Shown in pieces: positions 1 through 5,439 of a DNA stretch of 6,341 nt (positions are counted from its first letter, which is position 1; the number at the start of each line of letters is the position of its first letter). The stretch covers positions 1-6,341 of the forward strand of contig JAUXBO010000151.1 in NCBI GenBank assembly GCA_030619345.1, in the 5' to 3' direction. The notes under the pieces are model-generated. The model saw only the letters and a program-made list of their open reading frames with translations. It did not search any database and was not told the DNA's origin. Source of the DNA: Candidatus Zixiibacteriota bacterium (GTDB taxonomy: Bacteria > Zixibacteria > MSB-5A5 > GN15 > FEB-12). The position numbers and the translations under genes are program-made.

Positions 1-14
1 CCGAATGATTGCTA

Positions 15-55
15 GCCACGCCCCGGTCCATCCTATGGAATTGGGGGTGCGTGGC
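15..55. other. Imperfect inverted repeat downstream of the operon
   Basis: GCCACGC (15-21) pairs with GCGTGGC (49-55). With one bulged base at 48, CCC (22-24) also pairs with GGG (45-47), and TCCA/TGGA (27-30, 36-39) can form an inner stem. This gives a nested hairpin of about 40 bases with a strong GC-rich base. The function is unknown; it may belong to the 3' end of the operon transcript or to whatever lies left of the window. Confidence 0.35.
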
Positions 56-87
56 AGGGGCAACCAGGGAGGATGATCGCCCACTTC

Positions 88-103
88 AGGCACAAACGTG
101 CCT
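88..103 (-). terminator. Small hairpin just downstream of the operon, possible transcript end
   Basis: AGGCAC-AAAC-GTGCCT forms a perfect six-base-pair stem with a four-base loop, starting 9 bases beyond the protease stop codon. No U-tract follows on either strand, so a classical intrinsic terminator is not supported. It could stabilise the 3' end or assist factor-dependent termination. Confidence 0.3.
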
Positions 104-111
104 ACACCAAG

Positions 112-1845
112 TTAGCGAAGAAGAATCATTTTCTTTGTCTCGCTGGTGTTAGCGACAGTCAATCGGTAGAAATAGACGCCACTGCTTACGCCACCGCCGT
201 GGCCGTCTTTAGTATCCCAGAGTACAGTATGTTCACCGGGAGTTAGTGGAGCATCGAGTAAGGTCGCCACAACCTGGCCTACAACATTGTAGACGACAAG
301 TTGCACCTGCGCATTTATCTTAACATCGAAACTGATACTGGTCGAGGGATTAAACGGATTCGGGTAGTTCTGCTTTAGTTGGAATTTCTCGGCCACGGTC
401 TGGTTTACATTGTCATTGATACTTGCGGCAATACCTACATTTAAATCAGCCGTAATGACACTGCCGCTTTCGCTAATTTTCCCAACACTTACCAGTGTGG
501 CACCGCTGAGATATGAATCGGAATTGGGAAGACTGGTGGTATTGAACCCGGTTTTACCGCCTGTGCCCGGGAATGGGTCGGCCGCGTCACCCTGATCAAT
601 TGTCTGTTCGAGCTCAAACAGACCGTCAGCCTGTTCAAGACCCACCAAATAATGATTTGCTCCCGGCTGACCTGTGTACCACTCCTGAGTATTGTTCGGT
701 TTGTTCTTATCGATATGCCAGATCAGCAGGCCGTGACCTGGCAGATAAGCGTCATAGCCGGTTTTCTGACGATTTTCGATTAGAAAATACTCATTGCTGG
801 CAGCGCCAGAGTTCCACAGGCGATAGATCGATCCGCCCTGTTCCACCGGACTAATTGCTTCTGCCCCTCGGTTTGTAGTCACGTTTACCGGTGCAGCGAA
901 ACCCATCTGTATCCGACACCAGGCCGAAGGATGGGCCGGCGAGGAACCCATGAGGGCAGGACCAAGCCAGCTGCCGAAAGACATCACTCCCCAGCGTCCG
1001 ATACCGTTGGACGAATAATCCGTATCATAGAGATCAGGCAACCCAAAAACGTGTCCCAGTTCGTGTGCGTAGACACCTATGGTCATATCTCCTGGAGTCG
1101 TCCAGAATTCCGGTTGCACTGTGTATTCCTTGATATTCACACCGTCTTTGAGACGAGGGAAGATTTCCCATTTATGTGACCAGATGTCGGAGTTACTGCC
1201 CGTATACTCTGCACCGGAACCGCTGTGAATAACCATGACGACATCAACGTAACCGTCTCCATCGTTGTCATACTGAGAAAAATCTACCTGTGCATCGATC
1301 TGATCGACCAAATCCTCAACCAGTTTCTGACTGTTCTGAGGATATGATCCCACTCCGTTCTGGTTGTTCACGTAGTAGGCGTAAGTCTGAGGCGCCATCT
1401 GCCAACCAATGGTTGAAGGCAAGTTGACTGTAACTATATCAAGTTGTCCGTACGAGATTTCATCGTAGTAATCCCGGACGGTATTTCCCACACTGTCAAA
1501 CAGCAGTGAGTCAAATTTACTGGCCGCTACCGAGCTGACCTGATCGGAAAAATGTACCAGAATAGCCAGCGCTTTGAACGTCCCGATAGCCGACGGAGCC
1601 ATTGCCGCGCCTTCAACGGATTTACTAAAGGGGCTTTCTGAAGGTTTACCGATTCCTTTTGCTCGTAAATCTGAAAGGTGTTCCAGAAAATAAGGTACGC
1701 TGGATTTCTCCGCACCGGATTGTTCCAGCAAGGAGGGGTGGGGCGGCGCCGCCACGACTGATGTCGCCAGCAGCGTCAGCAGGATTGTCCAGAGTAGACA
1801 ACTTCCCGCCGCATTTGTTCCTTTGCATTTGTTTAGTATCATCAT
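112..1845 (-). CDS. Secreted M6-family zinc metalloprotease with C-terminal type A sorting domain
   Basis: A 577-residue exported peptidase of the M6 (immune inhibitor A-like) family, expected to cleave proteins outside the cell. Residues 1-33 form a signal peptide: a short basic start, a hydrophobic core at about 17-31, and probable cleavage after VVAA. A short pro-region (about 34-88) precedes the catalytic domain. The zinc motif HELGHVFGLPD lies at 261-271, with ligands His261, His265 and probably Asp271, and catalytic Glu262. The Met-turn-like WGVMSFGSW follows at 285-293. An acidic DNDGDGYVD loop at 193-201 resembles a calcium site. The NEYFLIENRQ and LPGHGLLIWHID segments (351-378) are typical of M6 proteins. 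Residues 488-577 are the sorting domain. It is the last gene of the three-gene operon, 9 bases after its neighbour. Two ATG codons are adjacent: the Shine-Dalgarno GGAGG lies 2 bases from the first and 5 from the second, so translation may really begin at 1842. The substrate is unknown. Confidence 0.95.
   Translation of the reverse strand: MMILNKCKGTNAAGSCLLWTILLTLLATSVVAAPPHPSLLEQSGAEKSSVPYFLEHLSDLRAKGIGKPSESPFSKSVEGAAMAPSAIGTFKALAILVHFSDQVSSVAASKFDSLLFDSVGNTVRDYYDEISYGQLDIVTVNLPSTIGWQMAPQTYAYYVNNQNGVGSYPQNSQKLVEDLVDQIDAQVDFSQYDNDGDGYVDVVMVIHSGSGAEYTGSNSDIWSHKWEIFPRLKDGVNIKEYTVQPEFWTTPGDMTIGVYAHELGHVFGLPDLYDTDYSSNGIGRWGVMSFGSWLGPALMGSSPAHPSAWCRIQMGFAAPVNVTTNRGAEAISPVEQGGSIYRLWNSGAASNEYFLIENRQKTGYDAYLPGHGLLIWHIDKNKPNNTQEWYTGQPGANHYLVGLEQADGLFELEQTIDQGDAADPFPGTGGKTGFNTTSLPNSDSYLSGATLVSVGKISESGSVITADLNVGIAASINDNVNQTVAEKFQLKQNYPNPFNPSTSISFDVKINAQVQLVVYNVVGQVVATLLDAPLTPGEHTVLWDTKDGHGGGVSSGVYFYRLTVANTSETKKMILLR
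115..384 (-). other. FlgD-Ig-like / T9SS type A C-terminal sorting domain of the M6 protease
   Basis: Residues 488-577 of the protease. The domain opens with LKQNYPNPFNPSTSISFDV, continues with the VYNVVGQVVATL strand, the HTVLWDTKDGHGGGVSSGVYFYRL block, and ends in KKMILLR. This is the standard C-terminal domain of exported proteins in FCB-group bacteria. In Bacteroidota, type A domains direct passage across the outer membrane by the type IX secretion system and are then usually removed. Whether this organism has a complete type IX machinery cannot be seen here. The linker before the domain (about 470-487) is low-complexity and Asn-rich. Confidence 0.9.
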
Positions 1846-1847
1846 AA

Positions 1848-1853
1848 CCTCCC
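1848..1853 (-). promoter_or_regulatory. Ribosome binding site of the M6 protease gene
   Basis: On the minus strand the 9-base gap between the upstream stop codon (TAA, 1857-1855) and the start is CGGGAGGTT. GGGAGG is followed by only two bases before the first ATG and five before the second, in-frame ATG (1842-1840). The usual spacing favours the second ATG. Confidence 0.8.
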
Positions 1854-1854
1854 G

Positions 1855-3150
1855 TTAGAACCTTAATCCTGAAGTGACAGCCACGTTTACGCCTTTGCTC
1901 GATCCCGGGCTGACGCTTGCGCCGGTGACGGCCGCAACGTCCAGATAGAACGCCGTCGCATTAATGCCTACTCCGAACGAGAAGGCAGCGCTGCGATTAC
2001 CGCCTGTTGAAAAACCGGATCGAAGTGGGAAAAACGGAAGGGGAGAGTACTCAACTCCGACAGCGATCCGCGGTTTACTCGAGGCTCCGGCGGCTCGACG
2101 AAATCCCTGTTCCCAGTCAATCGCCCAAAGCAGAGCGCCTTGAATCTGGGCCAAGCCTATCGTCATTACCGAAGGAAGCGTGGTGGAAAAGCCTTCTATC
2201 TCTTTTGTGTAATCATCCGAAACGACAAAGTCCTCATCCATGTTATCCACTGTTACGGTGTCAAAACTGAAGAGATAGCCGTGCTCCTCCGGGCTGTTAT
2301 TCCAGGAAATATTACTTAGAAAGTTCTTGACTGATATTCCGACCGTGTAACTATCATTGAGTTTGACAGCGCTCCCAATATCCACGCCGTAGCCGGACCC
2401 TCCCGAGGCCGTTCGGGCGATCATACGACCTTCGCCCTGAAAGCCGGTTGTTAACGTTGCTGCGAGACCCTCCATCTCAAGAATCTCCTCAACTCCCAGA
2501 CCGTGTATATATTTTACTGTTACTCCGGCCGTTATCTGGCGAGTTCCCATTGAATAGATGGGCCGTGCATATGACAGCCCGACCGAGGAGTAGCCAACTG
2601 CCTCTGAGAACGAGCCGTTAAACTCGATACTGTCACCAAAGGCATTGCCGTTCAGTAGTAGATTGATTACATCTTTGTTGAGATTTACCTCGGCGGCTCC
2701 AAATCCCTCGAATGAAAGTGCCACGCTGCCAAGGGACAGCGACAGAGCGGATACTTCAGCTTCACCGGAAAATGCCAATCCTTCGTCGGGTATTGAATTG
2801 AGTATGTCGGCTTTATCGCGGTCGGTTAGAAAGGCACCGGTGTACTTGTTGTATTCATCAAGGGTAAACGAATTGTTTGAAATATTGGCTCCAAAGCCTA
2901 CGAATTCGACACCCTTCTTCTGAAAATCTCTAAATCCCAAATTGGCCGGGTTATACCGAGCTGCATCGACTCCTCGAGCAAGAGAAAGATATGCACGGCC
3001 CATGCCCACCGAACGAGCGGAACTCATCGAGGCTGCCTGGCTCGTCGCGATGAACAGAAGAGCGGCAAGGACGATGACCGCAGTAGTTTTGAGGCTGGCC
3101 GTTACCTGGTGTTCAATGCCTCTTATGCGAAGTGTATTTGATAGTCTCAT
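1855..3150 (-). CDS. Outer-membrane beta-barrel protein, DUF5723 / PorV-FadL-like
   Basis: A 431-residue predicted outer-membrane barrel. It has a 20-residue basic N-terminus, a hydrophobic segment at about 22-36 and a probable signal cleavage near SQA-A (39/40). Right after it comes a segment characteristic of FadL/PorV-like barrels of the FCB group: SARSVGMGRAYLSLARGVDA then YNPANLGF (about 44-73). This 'MG-A...NPA-L' pattern normally forms the N-terminal plug region. The rest is rich in alternating hydrophobic and polar strands with Gly turns, and the chain ends in SGLRF, a terminal aromatic residue typical of barrel insertion signals. I assign it to the DUF5723-type group by pattern, not by a search. 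It sits between the lipoprotein and protease genes with gaps of 12 and 9 bases. It may be a transporter, an adhesin-like barrel, or a PorV-like shuttle for the secreted protease; the last is inference. Confidence 0.85.
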   Translation of the reverse strand: MRLSNTLRIRGIEHQVTASLKTTAVIVLAALLFIATSQAASMSSARSVGMGRAYLSLARGVDAARYNPANLGFRDFQKKGVEFVGFGANISNNSFTLDEYNKYTGAFLTDRDKADILNSIPDEGLAFSGEAEVSALSLSLGSVALSFEGFGAAEVNLNKDVINLLLNGNAFGDSIEFNGSFSEAVGYSSVGLSYARPIYSMGTRQITAGVTVKYIHGLGVEEILEMEGLAATLTTGFQGEGRMIARTASGGSGYGVDIGSAVKLNDSYTVGISVKNFLSNISWNNSPEEHGYLFSFDTVTVDNMDEDFVVSDDYTKEIEGFSTTLPSVMTIGLAQIQGALLWAIDWEQGFRRAAGASSKPRIAVGVEYSPLPFFPLRSGFSTGGNRSAAFSFGVGINATAFYLDVAAVTGASVSPGSSKGVNVAVTSGLRF

Positions 3151-3156
3151 TATGCG

Positions 3157-3164
3157 CCCCTCCT
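3157..3164 (-). promoter_or_regulatory. Ribosome binding site of the barrel gene, overlapping the upstream stop codon
   Basis: On the minus strand the sequence reads TAG-GAGGGGCGCATA-ATG. The strong Shine-Dalgarno AGGAGG uses the last two bases of the lipoprotein gene's TAG stop (3165-3163) and stands 8 bases from the barrel gene's ATG. A ribosome terminating on the first gene therefore sits on the initiation site of the second, which suggests translational coupling. Confidence 0.85.
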
Positions 3165-5214
3165 AAAAGTCACCATCAAAGAGGTACTCAAGTTCGATGC
3201 GGCCGGTTACTCTCAGGTAGTCATTGGGGGAGAACTTGATAATTTGTCCCCCGGATCCCTCCAGCAATATCTGCTGGCCTACGTACAGTACCGGGTGTTT
3301 TAGAATCTGAATATCGTGACTGTCCAAATATATTTCTTTGCTGCCGGTTGTTTCGGTGCCGGTAGCAAGTCCATCTATGCCGAAGGGAGCCGCGACAACT
3401 TTGAGCGAATCAAGGACGAGTTCGGGGGTCGCAAACAGGGTGGTTGAATCCGGGCCAAAAAAGATATTGACCGAAGCGCCAAGGGGAAGATGGTTTTCAA
3501 TCTCATATATGAATTTAGCCGAGAGTACATGGTCGGTAATTGAGCTTATGTCATCCTGGTCAATCTCCTCGATGCTTATATCCGGCTCGACAGTCGAAGG
3601 GTAAACGATGACTTCGAGCGGAGCAAATACAGTCAGGTCGCCCGTTATAAAATCACCGTTAGTTATGGTGCCCAACTGGCCGCCTCCGGCCATCACAGCC
3701 GTACCGGTGATGTCAAGAGTGTCCGGCATCGGATAGAGAAAGTCGGCCACCATTGAGTCACTTCGCGAGATGATAGTCGTTGCATTTGGGGGAATTGCTC
3801 CGGACATATCGAGCGATTTACCATTACTGGCTAGTAGAGTCAGATCGATAACACCGGGAAGAGTGAAGCGATTTTCAATGGCAATACTTATTTGCACATT
3901 TGCAAACTGTAACGAATCAAATCCTTCGGGAACATCCAGCACCTGTTGAATACCGTTCAGGTCAGCGTTTTTGGGCTGGAAGAAGCCGGAGATATAGTCA
4001 AATTGCATATCGGTAATGTCTGCGTTGAGCGTAAACTGATCGCTGGAATACACTCGAACTTGGGTGTCGCCTGTACCGGGGCTGTCAAATTCGACCAGTA
4101 GATTGACGACCTGAGAATCGGGAGGCCCCGAAGGTCTCAGAGTCTTGCCCGCCAGTGGAATATCGATCACCGTGAACTCGCCGGGTGCGACCGTTCTGGT
4201 AACAGACGTTGGCAGGCAGGCATCATAGATATCGACCAGCGTAATAGTCAAATCAGCCGATATTGGAGTTTCATTGGACAGGGTCACATGTACATTGCCC
4301 TGAGACAAACCAGCCGAATCGATTACATCCGATTCATTCAAGGGAACTACCGAGGCATAATTGCGCTGCAGCGACGGTACTTTGGTATAGGCATACGACA
4401 CTTCAAATTGATCTGAATACGACATGCGGGTATCAATAAACCTCGTTGAGGCTGAATCAACCAGGCCGCCTGAGGTGAAACAGAATACCAACAGGCGAAG
4501 ACTGTTGGAAATTGTCTTACCATCCAATACGAGTTCGAGAGAATCCATCGCACCGTTGGGAAGCGGAAAAGGCAGTGTGTCGACCGCCACTGAGCGGCTT
4601 GAGTCCAAGTCATAGACTTGCATGACGACACTGTCCATGCTCACACCGAGGTTGTTATTTATGACCGTCCAGACACTGCCGTTGTTGATAGATGCTTCGG
4701 TGAAGGTTGTAATGACCGGCAGATTATTGGTTATATTGAACCCGATTGGAGCCAGAACAGCGCTGTCGCCCGGCAGCGAGGTTGCCAGACCGACAATTGA
4801 GAAAAGCGACACAGTAACCGGGGGCGTTGGTGGTGGGTCAATGTCCACCAGTCCCAAACTTTGGCCGGTTACGTAGTAGAGATCGTCTGTTTCAAGAATG
4901 TCGTCGGCTAACGTTACCGTGTCGATCGGCTCGGTGAAAGAAAATGAGATATCTCCGAGCGAATCAAATTTTAGATCATCTTCACCGATTTTTGCTACCA
5001 ATTCTTCGACCGGGTAAACTCGGTTCACCAGAGGTATGTTAAATTTGGTCGACCACTGAGGTGATTGCGGCTTCTTGACCGTACACTGGATGAGGGTCAG
5101 GAACGTGACGACTATTATGATTCCCAGTGCCGTTTTGCTCGAAAACTTGAATAGAAACGAATCCAGCAGGACCATCCCCGAGTCGTTTTTCTGTTTTTTC
5201 TTATTTGTTCTCAC
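3163..5214 (-). CDS. Putative surface/periplasmic lipoprotein with four beta-sandwich-like repeats
   Basis: A 683-residue protein of no named family that I recognise. The N-terminus is basic (about residues 2-9), followed by a hydrophobic stretch at about 29-43 and LIQC at 41-44. Cys44 could be the lipidated residue, although Gln before the Cys is not the usual Gly/Ala/Ser. The next segment, TVKKPQSPQWSTKFNIPLVN (45-64), resembles the start of lipoproteins that I recall lying beside DUF5723-type barrels in FCB bacteria. The rest is Asp/Ser/Thr-rich predicted beta structure with four diverged repeats of about 125-135 residues (about 182-277, 308-403, 439-535, 565-680). No catalytic motif is visible. 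It is first in the operon and starts with GTG, supported by GGAGG four bases upstream; the in-frame ATG at codon 14 has only a weak site and would remove the basic N-terminus. A scaffold or accessory role for the barrel or protease is plausible but unproven. If Cys44 is not processed, the protein could be membrane-anchored by the same segment. Confidence 0.85.
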   Translation of the reverse strand: MRTNKKKQKNDSGMVLLDSFLFKFSSKTALGIIIVVTFLTLIQCTVKKPQSPQWSTKFNIPLVNRVYPVEELVAKIGEDDLKFDSLGDISFSFTEPIDTVTLADDILETDDLYYVTGQSLGLVDIDPPPTPPVTVSLFSIVGLATSLPGDSAVLAPIGFNITNNLPVITTFTEASINNGSVWTVINNNLGVSMDSVVMQVYDLDSSRSVAVDTLPFPLPNGAMDSLELVLDGKTISNSLRLLVFCFTSGGLVDSASTRFIDTRMSYSDQFEVSYAYTKVPSLQRNYASVVPLNESDVIDSAGLSQGNVHVTLSNETPISADLTITLVDIYDACLPTSVTRTVAPGEFTVIDIPLAGKTLRPSGPPDSQVVNLLVEFDSPGTGDTQVRVYSSDQFTLNADITDMQFDYISGFFQPKNADLNGIQQVLDVPEGFDSLQFANVQISIAIENRFTLPGVIDLTLLASNGKSLDMSGAIPPNATTIISRSDSMVADFLYPMPDTLDITGTAVMAGGGQLGTITNGDFITGDLTVFAPLEVIVYPSTVEPDISIEEIDQDDISSITDHVLSAKFIYEIENHLPLGASVNIFFGPDSTTLFATPELVLDSLKVVAAPFGIDGLATGTETTGSKEIYLDSHDIQILKHPVLYVGQQILLEGSGGQIIKFSPNDYLRVTGRIELEYLFDGDF
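3175..4671 (-). repeat. Four tandem diverged beta-sandwich-like repeat units within the lipoprotein
   Basis: Protein-level repeat, aligned by eye. Each unit begins with a strand and an Asn-rich turn (VINNNLGV at 183-190, VTLSNETPI at 309-317, IAIENRFTLPG at 443-453, YEIENHLPLG at 569-578). Each ends 75-92 residues later with a polar turn plus an aromatic residue (YSDQF 265-269, SSDQF 389-393, TNGDF 517-521, SPNDY 661-665). Units 1 and 2 also share an LDGKTI / LAGKTL block (229-234, 353-358) before an LLVFCF / LLVEF strand. The period is 124-144 residues. The DNA is not detectably repeated, so the duplication is old. Confidence 0.6.
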
Positions 5215-5216
5215 AG

Positions 5217-5223
5217 CCCCTCC
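5217..5223 (-). promoter_or_regulatory. Ribosome binding site supporting the GTG start of the lipoprotein gene
   Basis: On the minus strand GGAGGGG lies just before GTG at 5214-5212, with four bases between GGAGG and the start. No in-frame ATG with a comparable site is found nearby upstream, so this motif decides the GTG start. Confidence 0.75.
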
Positions 5224-5237
5224 CGAGGCTTTTATGT

Positions 5238-5265
5238 TTCATATTTCTGATCTCCCAGAGCGCAA
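5238..5265 (-). promoter_or_regulatory. Possible promoter of the three-gene operon
   Basis: On the minus strand TTGCGC (5265-5260, 3 of 6 to the sigma-70 -35 box) and TATGAA (5243-5238, 4 of 6 to the -10 box) are 16 bases apart. They would give a leader of roughly 17 bases. The match is weak, and FCB-group promoters often depart from this consensus. Its value is mainly positional: the spacer coincides with the operator-like element at 5242-5259. Confidence 0.25.
5242..5259 (-). promoter_or_regulatory. Operator-like element in front of the operon (copy 2)
   Basis: Read on the minus strand, TCTGGGAGATCAGAAATA matches the palindrome at 5371-5388 at 14 of 18 positions, including ten consecutive bases (TGGGAGATCA, 5257-5248). 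The second half-site is degraded. It lies 28 bases upstream of the GTG start of the lipoprotein gene, where a bound regulator could control the operon. It is probably a second, weaker site for the divergent WYL regulator; this is inference from sequence alone. Confidence 0.5.
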
Positions 5266-5370
5266 AAGCAATGCCGGATTATTTGGTCGGGTTAAGGCGT
5301 GACCTGACAGTGGGTTATGAGTGTAAATAGGTCCGAGAGTTAATATGTCTGGGGCAGTTTCCGTTATTTG

Positions 5371-5388
5371 TATGGGAGATCACCCATA
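5371..5388. promoter_or_regulatory. Near-perfect 18-bp palindrome, candidate operator of the WYL regulator (copy 1)
   Basis: TATGGGaGATCaCCCATA has six-base arms (TATGGG / CCCATA) around a central GATC; only the A-A pair flanking GATC breaks the symmetry. It lies 51 bases upstream of the regulator's ATG, next to its possible -35 box. Two-fold symmetric sites of this size are typical for dimeric HTH regulators. A single-stranded hairpin is unlikely to be the function, because the loop and stem are small and no U-tract follows. Confidence 0.6.
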
Positions 5389-5417
5389 TTGTGTTTGTCC
5401 GTTCAAACTCCTATATT
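5389..5417 (+). promoter_or_regulatory. Possible promoter of the WYL regulator gene
   Basis: TATATT at 5412-5417 matches five of six bases of the -10 consensus. TTGTGT at 5389-5394 matches three of six of the -35 consensus, with a 17-base spacer. The -35 box directly abuts the palindrome at 5371-5388. The predicted start of transcription, near 5424, would leave a leader of only about 16 bases that still contains the ribosome binding site. Confidence 0.35.
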
Positions 5418-5424
5418 TAAAGTC

Positions 5425-5431
5425 AAGGAGG
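5425..5431 (+). promoter_or_regulatory. Ribosome binding site of the WYL regulator gene
   Basis: A full AAGGAGG lies eight bases before ATG at 5440. The next in-frame ATG, two codons later, would be 14 bases away, so the first ATG is chosen. Confidence 0.85.
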
Positions 5432-5439
5432 TTGACCCG

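Noticed and set aside
1..31. Minus-strand ATG at 31-29 with an open frame to the left edge, as a possible fourth operon gene.
   Set aside because: Only ten codons are visible and there is no convincing ribosome binding site, so it cannot be supported.
2..74. Open plus-strand frame that enters from the left edge and stops at a TGA (72-74), as if it were the tail of a convergent gene.
   Set aside because: Only 24 codons are visible, with no recognisable protein pattern and no way to see a start; an open stretch this short occurs by chance. The overlap with the inverted repeat also argues against coding.
5289..5325. Direct repeat GGGTTA (5289-5294 and 5312-5317), 23 bases apart, in the intergenic region.
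   Set aside because: Only six bases are shared exactly and the flanks diverge; this is expected by chance.
5201..5370. TTATTTG occurs three times on the plus strand (5201-5207, 5279-5285, 5364-5370), reminiscent of Bacteroidota promoter motifs.
   Set aside because: It does not fit the TAnnTTTG consensus, the spacing is irregular, the first copy is inside a coding region, and AT-rich 7-mers recur easily.
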